NCBI RefSeq assembly: GCF_003096415.1
Contig: NZ_QEKH01000002.1
Span: forward strand, 208,280 to 272,279
Source: Victivallis vadensis
GTDB taxonomy: Bacteria > Verrucomicrobiota > Lentisphaeria > Victivallales > Victivallaceae
DNA length: 64,000 bases
Direction of reading: 5' to 3'
Within the stretch, counting starts at the first letter, position 1; every line of letters starts with the position of its first letter. Shown here piece after piece: positions 25,413 through 33,234 of this stretch. The position numbers were made by a program, and so were the translations under genes. The notes below the pieces were generated by a model that was given only the letters and a program-made list of their open reading frames with translations, was not told the DNA's origin and did not search any database.

Positions 25413-25982
25413 TCAATCGAGGCGCCGGACGAGGAACAGGCCGCCGCCCAGATCGCTTTCGATCACCACTTCGGTTCCCGTTTTCAGTTCTTCATCGCTG
25501 CGGGCGCTGATCTGCCGGGTCCGGTCGGGGAGGGTGACCGTCACAAGGCCGCCCGGACCGCGTTCGGCGGGAAGCGTCAGGTAGACCACGCCGCGTCTGC
25601 CGATCATATCCTGCGTGCTGACATTGCCGGACTGCTGCATCTTGAGCAGCAGCCAGAGCACCAGCGAAGTCAGCGCCATCATCACGGCGCCGGAGAGGAA
25701 GGCGATGCCCAGCCCGCCCCAGCCGCGGTCGGCGAAGAAATAGCCGGCCCAGCCGAAGAAGGTGATGAAAGCGACGATGCTTTTGATCGAGAAGAAGTTC
25801 AGGCCGTGAATGTCCGATACATCGTGCGCATCGACCTGAAAGTCGGCATCGAAATCCGTTTCGCCATGCAGTCCGGCCAGGCTGAGGATGAATTGCAGAA
25901 TGAAAATCACGCTGCCGAAAATGGCGAGAAACAGGTAAATATTGCTGCTGTTGGCAAGAAATTCACCGATGTTTTCGATCAT
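25413..25982 (-). CDS. NfeD-like membrane protein with OB-fold, flotillin partner
   Basis: 189 residues from ATG 25982, preceded by ggaggggg; upstream in-frame ATGs run through this ribosome site. Membrane helices near residues 15-38, 67-85 and 92-115. A C-terminal OB-fold-like domain follows (DMIGRRGVVYLTLPAERGPG, LVTVTLPDRTRQISARSDE, TGTEVVIESDLGGGLFLVRR), as in NfeD/YuaF proteins that pair with flotillins. First gene of a two-gene unit with flotillin. Confidence 0.85.
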   Translation of the reverse strand: MIENIGEFLANSSNIYLFLAIFGSVIFILQFILSLAGLHGETDFDADFQVDAHDVSDIHGLNFFSIKSIVAFITFFGWAGYFFADRGWGGLGIAFLSGAVMMALTSLVLWLLLKMQQSGNVSTQDMIGRRGVVYLTLPAERGPGGLVTVTLPDRTRQISARSDEELKTGTEVVIESDLGGGLFLVRRLD

Positions 25983-26035
25983 CAGTTCCCCCTCCATTCG
26001 TTGAAAGTTGAATGCACCCCACTGCATCTGCATTT

Positions 26036-26063
26036 AGAATAGTACAATCGGGGGTGATTTCAA
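26036..26063 (-). promoter_or_regulatory. Promoter of the NfeD-flotillin unit
   Basis: Minus-strand TTGAAA (26063-26058), 16-nt spacer, TATTCT (26041-26036), about 50 nt before ATG 25982. Confidence 0.45.
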
Positions 26064-26085
26064 ATGAAAATCGGACGGGAAGGGG

Positions 26086-26148
26086 AAAAAAATCCGTATT
26101 TTTTCCGCAACGGTTGTTTTTCGGAGTGAAAACCGTTGCGGATACGGA
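26086..26148 (-). terminator. Intrinsic terminator of the beta-helix gene
   Basis: Reading leftward just after the beta-helix stop: tccgtat and an 11-bp perfect stem ccgcaacggtt/aaccgttgcgg (26141-26131 with 26115-26105), an A-rich bulge, the returning atacgga arm (26099-26093), then seven Ts (26092-26086). Confidence 0.8.
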
Positions 26149-26154
26149 CAAAGT

Positions 26155-28188
26155 TCAGACGGTTTTCCCGGAGCGTATTCCGGCCTGGTCAATTGTTTCG
26201 GCGGGGTCGGGGAAGAACTCCCGGCGCAGCGCGGAATCCGGTTTCAGATGGAAATCGCGCTTTTCCGGCGACACGAAGCCGGGATCGAGAAATTTCGAGT
26301 GGCGGTCGAAGCCTCTGGCGCGCCATTCGGAGCAGGTGAGAAAGGCCTCCCCCACTTGGGCGAACTTCCGGCGGCTGCCGCCGTGGAAAAAGTTGCAGTC
26401 GGAGGAGAACTGCTCCGGATCGACCGCGAGCGGAGCCGCCGCCCGGAAAAACGGATGCCCCGGTGCCTGCAGAAACACATTGCCGAGCAGGTTCAGGTTG
26501 TTCTGGTAGTTCGTTCCCGGCAGTTCATAGAGTTCGCGGCGGTCGTTCCCTGAAGTGATTGCGAGGGCGGAGTTCGCGTTGAATGCGAAGATGTTGTAAC
26601 GCACGATATTCTCGCGCCCGTAGTGCTGGTGGTAGCCGTCGCGGGTGCAGTTGAAGCAGACATTGCGCTCCAGCACCATGTGCGCCGAGCCTTCGTCGGT
26701 GTAGAGCGCCCAACCGCCGTAAAAGCGGCAGCTTACGTCGTGGATCAGGTTGTTGTAAACCCGGGTGCCGGGCTGGATGCCGAGCAGATAGACGCCGCCC
26801 ATGTCGCAGAGCAGCTGTTGGCCGAGGTCGTGGATGTGGTTGAAGCCGATCCGGTTTTCGCGGGCGGCCTGCTCGGCGTAGCCCCAGCTCCAGCCGCAGG
26901 AGATCCCGGTGTAGTAGAGGTCGTGGATGTGGTTGTGTTCGATCAGGTTGCCGAAGGCGTGCCCGATCAGGATTCCGGCGGCGCTGTGCTGAAGGCGGCC
27001 CGCATGGGCGATTTCGCAGTCGGCGACCGTGACGCGCCCGGTGCGCCGCCGGACGGTGTCGGCGGAGGGCGCGCCGGAGATCACGATTCCGCCGCCGCCG
27101 AGGTCGGAAAAGCGGCAGCGCCGGACGGCGATGTCCGAGGAACCCGGACCGATGTTGAGCCCGTACCAGCCGCAGTGTTCGATCACGCAACCGGAAAGCT
27201 CCGCATTGCGCACTCCGCGCGCCATCAGCACCGCCGGGAACTGCACCGCCGCCTGTCCCGCGTTGGCGGCGTCGAGGCCGTCGAACGGGGACTGGTCGGC
27301 ACGGTGGAAGGTGTTGCTCCAATCCGCGAGCCGCCCGTCGCCGAGGTCGTAGCAGGAGCCGCTGCGGGAGAAACCGGCGCCGCCGTAGCGGAACGTCAGG
27401 TTTTCCAGCCGGACGCCGGAGAGCAGGCCCGGTTCGCACGCTTCGCCGCCGCCGTCCAGCGCCAGCAGCGCGCCGACCGCCGGGACGACCGTATCGGCGC
27501 TGTCCGGCTCCACGCCCTCCGGCGGAATCCACCAGAGCTGCCGGGCGGTGCGGTCGAACCAGTATTCGCCCGGCCTGCGGAGCGCCTCCTTCACGTTTTC
27601 AAAGTGGAACCGGGCGTATTCCGGATCGGCCGGAAAGCGGGAGTAACGGCGGAAGGCGAGAACGTTTTCCCGCGCGTCGAAGCTCTCCACCGGCAGCCGC
27701 GATTCCACCCATTTGGTGAACAGCACCGTTTCGATTCCGGCTGGTTCGCTCCACGCCGGATCGAAATCACCGGCTTTCACCCGGAAGCTGCGGGTCGGCA
27801 CGAAAAGCCGCCCCTCCGAAGCCGGAAAGGTTTCAGCCGGCGTCAGGTCGCCGTTTTCCGGCCACCGGCTCCGTTTCTGGCGGATTCCATCCGCGAAAAA
27901 CTGGTTGACCGTGCCGTCGGAAACCGCCTGTTCCGGCACGGCGGCGCGCCAGGCGGCACGTCCGTTGATCCTGTCCCTGACCCAGCCGGTGAGGCGGCAG
28001 CCGCCATCCAGCACCGTGCTGCCGTCCGCCGCGCCGCGCACCGTCAGGCCGCGGCGGGAAGCGGGAATCACCAGAGGGCGGTCGAGGCGGTAAACTCCGG
28101 AAGCAAGTTCCAGTTCCAGCGGTTCGTCGATCAGGGCGGAATCGATGGCGGCGGCGATGTCGTCGGATGCGGTCAGTCGGATCAGCAT
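26155..28188 (-). CDS. Right-handed parallel beta-helix protein, GH141-like carbohydrate-active enzyme
   Basis: 677 residues with no signal peptide; ATG 28188 has gggaggaaatttc upstream. An N-terminal PL/GH-type start (LELELASGVYRLDRPLVIPA, LTVRGAADGSTVLDGG) is followed by a sandwich-like insert, then parallel beta-helix coils. The coils include NLIEHNHIHDLYYTGISCGW, IGFNHIHDLGQQLLCDMGGV and a WALYTDEGSAHMVLERNVCF segment. These blocks resemble GH141 and related beta-helix families, in which Asp/Glu in the D-M-G-G-V and TDEG turns are likely catalytic. The substrate could be a pectin-type or fucosylated glycan. Own promoter and strong terminator, so a monocistronic unit. Confidence 0.75.
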   Translation of the reverse strand: MLIRLTASDDIAAAIDSALIDEPLELELASGVYRLDRPLVIPASRRGLTVRGAADGSTVLDGGCRLTGWVRDRINGRAAWRAAVPEQAVSDGTVNQFFADGIRQKRSRWPENGDLTPAETFPASEGRLFVPTRSFRVKAGDFDPAWSEPAGIETVLFTKWVESRLPVESFDARENVLAFRRYSRFPADPEYARFHFENVKEALRRPGEYWFDRTARQLWWIPPEGVEPDSADTVVPAVGALLALDGGGEACEPGLLSGVRLENLTFRYGGAGFSRSGSCYDLGDGRLADWSNTFHRADQSPFDGLDAANAGQAAVQFPAVLMARGVRNAELSGCVIEHCGWYGLNIGPGSSDIAVRRCRFSDLGGGGIVISGAPSADTVRRRTGRVTVADCEIAHAGRLQHSAAGILIGHAFGNLIEHNHIHDLYYTGISCGWSWGYAEQAARENRIGFNHIHDLGQQLLCDMGGVYLLGIQPGTRVYNNLIHDVSCRFYGGWALYTDEGSAHMVLERNVCFNCTRDGYHQHYGRENIVRYNIFAFNANSALAITSGNDRRELYELPGTNYQNNLNLLGNVFLQAPGHPFFRAAAPLAVDPEQFSSDCNFFHGGSRRKFAQVGEAFLTCSEWRARGFDRHSKFLDPGFVSPEKRDFHLKPDSALRREFFPDPAETIDQAGIRSGKTV

Positions 28189-28631
28189 GAAATTTCCTCC
28201 CGGCTAAGAGTTTATTCAGGGATAAGCTCTAAGTTGCACTTTCTTTCAACATATCGGAAGATTTCGGAATTGCAAGCTGCATTTCCGCATTTTCGGGGAA
28301 TGCCCCGGAAAGCCATGCCGCTTTCGCGGCAGGCGGGTCTGCAACCCTGCGGTTTGCAGACCTTGTGCGCTACGCGGCCTGATTTGCAATCAGGCACCGG
28401 TAGCTGGGCGCTGTAGCGCACAAATTACCTCCGGTGGCAAGTGCGCTTCGCCCCTTGACCCCGACCGGGTAGCACCCGGTGGCGTATACCGCTGATAGAC
28501 CTCTCGCTACCCATTATTAATCCTCCGGTTTTGAGATTTTTGCGCAGCAAAAAACTCGAAACCGTACTCGGCGCCGGCACCTTGCCGGTCGGGGGGACCG
28601 GGGGGCGAAGCGCCCCCGGCCGCCGGAGGCA
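28189..28631. repeat. Hairpin-rich intergenic block
   Basis: 443 bp without a gene. Stems visible: atgccgc/gcggca near 28316-28332, ggtctgcaa/tttgcagacc near 28338-28364, gcctgatt/aatcaggc near 28377-28395, accgggt/acccggt near 28468-28484, an imperfect gagatttttgcg/cagcaaaaaactc near 28533-28556, ccggcaccttgccgg (28575-28588) and gggggcgaagcgccccc (28601-28617). The last two modules are shared with the 7.1, 15 and 31.5-32.3 kb blocks. The leftmost part holds the beta-helix promoter. Confidence 0.55.
28248..28275 (-). promoter_or_regulatory. Promoter of the beta-helix gene, with a leader hairpin
   Basis: Minus-strand TTGCAA (28275-28270), 16-nt spacer, TATGTT (28253-28248). The leader of about 50 nt contains the hairpin agagcttat...ataaactct (28230-28207) immediately before the ribosome site; its loop sequence recurs at 15784-15801. 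Confidence 0.45.
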
Positions 28632-30533
28632 TCACTTGACGAAGCGGGTGAGATCGCGCTGAATCTGGAAGAGTTCGGCTTTGTTTTCGTTGTAGAAGGG
28701 GTCGAGCGAGGGCAGGGGATTGTCGTTGCCGTCGGTCAGCTTCTGGGTCGCGAAAGCGATGGAGTTGCTGGGGAGCAGGGTCTTGTATTTGGGACTGGCG
28801 TAGAAGACCTGCGACCAGTTCGCGATGATGGTGTAGGTGCGCTTCTGGGCGGGATCGAGCAGGTTGTAGCCGAGGGAATAGTCCGCGATCGGATTGGTGA
28901 CGCCGAAGTAGGGGGCGAGGATCGGGACCACGTCGAGATGGCTGCTCATGCCGGTGTAGACCTGAGGCTTCATGCCGGGGATGTGGATGACCAGCGGGGT
29001 GCGGACCTGTTCCTGGACGAAAGTGGAGTTGTGGCCGAGGCGGCCTTTTTCGTAAAATTCCTCGCCGTGGTCGCCGACGAGCACGACGATGGTGTTTTCC
29101 CAGAGGTTGCCGTCGTCGAGTGCCTTGAAAACTTCGGCGAGGCGCATGTCGAGGTGGTGATTGGAGTTGATGTAGCGGTTTTTGATCATGGTGCCGTCGC
29201 CGCTGGAAACCTTGGCGTAGTTCAGCTCCTGGGCGTACTCCTTGCGGATGACCGCTTCCTCGGGGAATTCATACGGGGCGTGGGGGGATTCAAAGAACAT
29301 GAAGGCCATGAAAGGGCGGCTGCGGTCGGCGTTGCGGATGAATTCGGTCAGCAGCTTCACGTTGCGCTGGTCGCGGGTGTAGGTCGGGCCGTGGTCGTCG
29401 CTGTGGAGCGCTTCGGAGGGGACGCGGCAGAAAACGGTCTGGTCGAATTCGGGATAGCTGAATTTGGCCGAGGTGATGCACTTGAAGTTGTAGTTGTCTT
29501 CGATCAGCCAGTCGATGAAGACGGGGCCGCGGCGGCTCTTGAGGAAGCTGTCCCAATAGTTGCCGTAGATGCTGTAGAACATCGTGAAGATGCCCTGCCG
29601 GGTGCCGTTGCCGCCGGAGTAGTTGTTCTTGAAATTCACAGATTTTTCGGCGAATTTGCTGGCGTTGGGCATGATTTCCGGGGTGAGCATGTCGGCGCGC
29701 CAGGATTCGCAGGCGAGCCAGACCACGTTGTATTTCGGCCGGTCGGCGCTGCGCTCGATCGGATGGGCGGGATAATTCAGGTTCTTGTATTTTCCGGCGT
29801 TGGCCTTGACCTGCATCACCTCGCGGTTCGGCGGGCGCACGCCGAGGCCGGAAAGGAACCGGGACATCGTCGCTCCCTGAAACAGCGGGATCGTGGCGGT
29901 CGCGACCAGCGGAGTCGAACGCAGCATGTAATGCTCGTATCCGTAGGCGAACATCGAAAAGAGCAGACAGACAAGGCACAGCCCCCCCAGCGCGTACTTG
30001 CGCCACGACTTCAGCACGGCGGCGATCACGCGCAGCTTCGGCAGCCAGACGAAGGCGGCCATGATTCCGGCATGGACCAGAAGCAGCAGCACGATGCCGC
30101 CGACCAGCGTCAGGATCGTCCCGGCGCGCAATCCCATCGAAGCGAAACCGCCGGGAGTGGTCAGCAGATTCCAGACCAGGAAGTTGAAGTGAAAACCGAA
30201 ACCGTGGTACAAACCCGCATCCATCAACAGCAGCAGGTGCGACAGGAACATGGTGCCGACCGCGCATCCGGTCACCAGCCGCCGTCGCCACGCGGCTTCG
30301 CCCGCTTTCACGGTCGCGACGGAGACAAGCGCGGTCAGGAGCAGGCCGGGAACCATATACAAAAAGGAGTAGGAGAGGGCCGCGGCAGCCATGATGGCCA
30401 CCGTGATGCCGTTCCACTCAGTCACGCGCGAAACGAAGAAACCGACGACGGCGAGCATCAGTACATAAACGACCATCAGGTACGGGGCGATCGCGTCCCA
30501 GCCGGGAAACCACAACTTTTTTTGCTTATCCAT
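28632..30533 (-). CDS. YejM/PbgA-like inner-membrane sulfatase-fold protein
   Basis: 633 residues. Five N-terminal membrane helices (about residues 14-36, 44-75, 86-112, 130-160, 177-197), then an extracytoplasmic alkaline-phosphatase/sulfatase fold. That fold shows YNVVWLACESWRADML, NNYSGGNGTRQGIFTMFYS, HSDDHGPTY, FMFFESPHAPYEFP and VVLVGDHGEEFYEKGRLGHN. The five-helix architecture and the SGGNGT...FYS stretch resemble PbgA/YejM, which senses LPS and controls LpxC stability, rather than a secreted sulfatase. No sulfatase CxPxR formylglycine motif is seen. A phosphoethanolamine- or phosphoglycerol-transferase role is the alternative. ATG 30533 has cggag upstream. Confidence 0.75.
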   Translation of the reverse strand: MDKQKKLWFPGWDAIAPYLMVVYVLMLAVVGFFVSRVTEWNGITVAIMAAAALSYSFLYMVPGLLLTALVSVATVKAGEAAWRRRLVTGCAVGTMFLSHLLLLMDAGLYHGFGFHFNFLVWNLLTTPGGFASMGLRAGTILTLVGGIVLLLLVHAGIMAAFVWLPKLRVIAAVLKSWRKYALGGLCLVCLLFSMFAYGYEHYMLRSTPLVATATIPLFQGATMSRFLSGLGVRPPNREVMQVKANAGKYKNLNYPAHPIERSADRPKYNVVWLACESWRADMLTPEIMPNASKFAEKSVNFKNNYSGGNGTRQGIFTMFYSIYGNYWDSFLKSRRGPVFIDWLIEDNYNFKCITSAKFSYPEFDQTVFCRVPSEALHSDDHGPTYTRDQRNVKLLTEFIRNADRSRPFMAFMFFESPHAPYEFPEEAVIRKEYAQELNYAKVSSGDGTMIKNRYINSNHHLDMRLAEVFKALDDGNLWENTIVVLVGDHGEEFYEKGRLGHNSTFVQEQVRTPLVIHIPGMKPQVYTGMSSHLDVVPILAPYFGVTNPIADYSLGYNLLDPAQKRTYTIIANWSQVFYASPKYKTLLPSNSIAFATQKLTDGNDNPLPSLDPFYNENKAELFQIQRDLTRFVK

Positions 30534-30692
30534 TCAATATGCTCCGGAAAATAAATGTGTATGCGAAACAAAACCCTAATATATCAGTGATTCGGAGATA
30601 TTCCAGAGAAAATGACAAAAAGGTAATCACATCATCATTTCGCAACGGAAGGAGGCAATTTGAATAAAACTGAGAATCCGCGGTTGGCGCGC

Positions 30693-30721
30693 TTGCATTT
30701 CTCCGGTTTCCGGTTTAATTT
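30693..30721 (+). promoter_or_regulatory. Weak candidate promoter of the lipoprotein gene
   Basis: TTGCAT (30693-30698), 17-nt spacer, TAATTT (30716-30721), 26 nt before ATG 30748. The rest of the 214-bp divergent gap (30534-30747) shows no clear structure. Confidence 0.3.
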
Positions 30722-30747
30722 GTGCAGGGGGGAAGAGTGGAGGAAGT

Positions 30748-31518
30748 ATGAAACGAATTTGGTGTGGTATCGGCGGAGCAGTGCTGTTGAGTGTTTTGGC
30801 AGGGTGTCACTGGGGAGAAAAACAGGATACCGGGCGGCCGGAGGGATTTTTACCTCCCGAAGTGGTCACGAAGGACTGGTCCGCTTATAAAAAACGAACC
30901 GAAAAACTGGTCGTTGAAAAACGTTACGCCGAGGCGTTGGAGCATTATCAGTGGTTCATCGATCATATCCCCGGAGATATGGACATGGCCGGGGAGCGCC
31001 GGATCTGGGGACTGGGCGGCTGGGCCCGGCTCGGCAAGCTCTATCCGCCGGCCCGGACGGCTCTCGCGGAATTGCGCGACCGCAAGGAAGCAGGTCTGCG
31101 TTCACAGAAACCTGTGTCATCGGCTGAAACTGTAACTGTCCTCCCCGACCTGCAGGACATCGGTTCCATTAACCGCTATCTCGGCGAAGAGGAGCGTACT
31201 CTTGCCTTGTTCCGCCGGCTGGACGCTGAACAACCGGTATTGGCTCAACTCTACTGGCCCCACGTCGAAGGCTGGATGATCGATCACGATCAGATGGAGT
31301 TGGCAGAAAAGTACATTCCCGATATCAACGAACGCTGGGAAGCCCTGAAAGGGCATATCGGAAAAAATCCGGGATATCACGCCCGGATGATCGAAGAGGA
31401 CGCCGTCCGGCTGGCCAAAGTCGCCCGTTCCGCCGGTCAAAAGGGGTTGGCCGACCGGATCAGGCGTGAGTTGAAAGAACAGCTTCAGAATACGGTTCCA
31501 ACCGTTCCGAGTGAATAA
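30748..31518 (+). CDS. Putative lipoprotein, helical/TPR-like, unknown function
   Basis: 256 residues starting MKRIWCGIGGAVLLSVLAGC: a lipoprotein signal with lipobox LAGC (Cys20). The mature part is helical, with TPR-like spacing (KRYAEALEHYQWFIDHIPGD, EERTLALFRRLDAEQPVLAQ, AEKYIPDINERWEALKGH). No enzyme motif. Strong ribosome site gtggaggaagt. Stand-alone gene followed directly by the inverted hairpin repeat. Confidence 0.75.
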   Translation: MKRIWCGIGGAVLLSVLAGCHWGEKQDTGRPEGFLPPEVVTKDWSAYKKRTEKLVVEKRYAEALEHYQWFIDHIPGDMDMAGERRIWGLGGWARLGKLYPPARTALAELRDRKEAGLRSQKPVSSAETVTVLPDLQDIGSINRYLGEEERTLALFRRLDAEQPVLAQLYWPHVEGWMIDHDQMELAEKYIPDINERWEALKGHIGKNPGYHARMIEEDAVRLAKVARSAGQKGLADRIRRELKEQLQNTVPTVPSE

Positions 31519-31545
31519 TTCTCCTCGCGCCTGTTCGCATCGGTG

Positions 31546-32252
31546 ATTTCGCTCCTTTCGGAGCGACCAAGGCGCTTCGCCCTTGGAACCCGACCGGCAA
31601 GGTGCCGGCGCCGGGTACGAGAGCCGGGAAAGGCGGCACGCCTTTCCCTCCGGGAGGGGGAGGCTCCGGTAGAGACAGGCAAGGTTGTACAGGAGCGGCA
31701 CACCGCTCCGGTCGGCGACCGCGTCGGCTTTTTTGCCGACGCCGGGCACTCCCTGCGGTGAGCTGCCGCCGGAGGTCACGCGCGGAACAGCCAGATGCTG
31801 ACCATCTGATGTGAAGTTACCCTTATGGAGGCTGAACTCTGCCTATCCTCATAATACAGGCAAGGTTCAGTAAGGCTCGTACTCAAAGATATGCTTGCCT
31901 GTGATATGGCAATTGTATTGTTGCCTGACCGCGCTTTGCGTATACCGGCAGATAAATTCTTATCAGCCTCCATCAGGGTATCTTTCTATTACCCGGTCAG
32001 CATCTGGTTGTTCCGCGCGTGACCTCCGGCGGCAGCAGGCGCAGGGAGTGCCTAAAGCCCGCAAAAAAGCGGGCTTTGCGCCGACCGGAGCGGTGTGCCG
32101 CTCCTGTACAACCATGCCTGTCGCCATCAGGGCTCCCCCCACCCGGAGGGAAAACCGGAACGGTTTTCCCGGATCTCAAGTATTCGGCACCGGCACCTTG
32201 CCGGTCGGGTTCCAAGGGCGAAGCGCCTTGGTCGCTCCGAAAGGAGCGAAAT
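31546..32252. repeat. 700-bp inverted repeat composed of serial hairpins
   Basis: Left arm (about 31546-31810) and right arm (about 31990-32252) are imperfect inverted copies that begin and end with atttcgctcctttcggagcg and its complement. Even the central 180 bp shows inverted similarity (atggaggctga left, its complement right). Modules in each arm: gctcc-gaaa-ggagc; ccaaggg-cgaa-gcgccttgg; ccggcaaggtgccgg (31594-31608); a gggaaa...tttccc stem (31626-31648; 32148-32170); ggagcgg/ccgctcc; and a long stem with a T6/A6 loop (31721-31742; 32054-32077). No gene fits in this 742-bp gap. The right arm ends 8 bp before the hisF stop. Confidence 0.8.
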
Positions 32253-32260
32253 CCCTGCTG

Positions 32261-33028
32261 CTACTGTTTGACGTTGACGCCGTTGGCGCGCAGATAGCTT
32301 TTGAGTTCGGGGATGTCGATCAGGTGGAAATGGAAGACGGAGGCGGCCAGCAGGACGCCCGCCCCGGCCTGGGCGGCTTCGAGAAAGTGTTCCATCTTGC
32401 CCGCGCCGCCGGAGGCGACCACGGCGGCATCCGGGCAGGCTTCGTGAATGGCGCGGATCACAGGCAGGTCGTAGCCGGTGCGGGCGCCGTCTCCCGCTTT
32501 GCTGGTCGGCAGAATGGTTTCCACGCCGAAGCCGCGCACTTTTTTCGCCCATTCGACCGCGTCGGCTCCGGTGGCGGTGCGGCCGCCGTCGATGTAGACC
32601 TCATAGCCGGAGGGCAGGGCGGGATTCACGTCGACGTCGATTGCGACGGTGACCCGGCCGGGGCCGAATTCACGGATCATTTCGGCGATCACTTCCGGGC
32701 GGCGGAAGGCGGCGGAGCTGGTGGAAACCTTGTCGGCTCCGGCTTCGAGCACGGCCGCCGCCGAGGCGACGTCGCGGATGCCTCCGCCGACGGTGAAAGG
32801 CACGGTGCAGGCCGCGGCGACCCGGCGGACCACATCGTGCAGCGTCGCGCGGTTTTCTACGGTCGCGGTGATGTCGAGCAGCGCGAGTTCATCGGCGCCG
32901 GCGGCGCAGTAGGCGCGGGCGCACTCCACCGGATCCCCGGCGTCGGCGATATCGACGAAGTGAACACCTTTGACGACCCGTCCATCCCGCATATCCAGAC
33001 ACGGCATGATCGAAACAATCTGATCCAT
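32261..33028 (-). CDS. hisF: Imidazole glycerol phosphate synthase cyclase subunit
   Basis: Uses ammonia from HisH to turn PRFAR into imidazole glycerol phosphate and AICAR in histidine synthesis. TIM-barrel of 255 residues with [16 protein letters not shown] (catalytic Asp in CLD), [35 protein letters not shown], the second catalytic Asp in [58 protein letters not shown]. All match HisF rather than HisA. No other his gene is nearby, so it is an orphan with its own promoter; hisH must lie elsewhere. Confidence 0.95.
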   Translation of the reverse strand: MDQIVSIMPCLDMRDGRVVKGVHFVDIADAGDPVECARAYCAAGADELALLDITATVENRATLHDVVRRVAAACTVPFTVGGGIRDVASAAAVLEAGADKVSTSSAAFRRPEVIAEMIREFGPGRVTVAIDVDVNPALPSGYEVYIDGGRTATGADAVEWAKKVRGFGVETILPTSKAGDGARTGYDLPVIRAIHEACPDAAVVASGGAGKMEHFLEAAQAGAGVLLAASVFHFHLIDIPELKSYLRANGVNVKQ

Positions 33029-33068
33029 AATTCAGCCTTTCCTGTACATCGTAAGATAAAATTATAAA

Positions 33069-33097
33069 AAAATAGTGCCGGAATCACTCTTTTTCAA
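33069..33097 (-). promoter_or_regulatory. Promoter of hisF
   Basis: Minus-strand TTGAAA (33097-33092), 17-nt spacer, TATTTT (33074-33069), about 40 nt before ATG 33028 (aggaaagg ribosome site). Confidence 0.5.
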
Positions 33098-33139
33098 GCG
33101 GATGAACCAGTTTTTTCAGGAGGAAACGGGTCGGAACGG

Positions 33140-33179
33140 AAAAAAGCTCCGTTCCCCCTGGGAGAAGGGGGAGCGGAGC
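33140..33179 (-). terminator. Intrinsic terminator of the LacI-pseudopilin operon
   Basis: Reading leftward: gctccg-ct-cccccт-type stem pairing 33179-33166 with 33159-33146 (loop tctccc, one internal mismatch), followed by six Ts (33145-33140). It lies 55 bp after the last pseudopilin stop and before the hisF promoter. Confidence 0.85.
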
Positions 33180-33234
33180 CGGGAAAACAGCCGGAACCGC
33201 GGGGACGGCGCCGGCCTTGGGCATGGGGCGTGTT

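Noticed and set aside
26623..28416. 597-codon plus-strand frame
   Set aside because: Antisense to the beta-helix gene; no ribosome site and no recognisable domain.
28300..28520. tRNA or rRNA gene
   Set aside because: Several stems are present but no cloverleaf with T-loop GTTCGA-type and acceptor pairing could be drawn.
28632..30533. Secreted sulfatase acting on sulfated glycans
   Set aside because: No CxPxR or SxPxR activation motif and five membrane helices at the N-terminus, so a PbgA/LtaS-like membrane protein is more likely.
31546..32252. Insertion sequence with terminal inverted repeats
   Set aside because: No transposase frame fits between the arms, and the arms are a series of hairpins rather than simple termini; a non-autonomous element remains possible.
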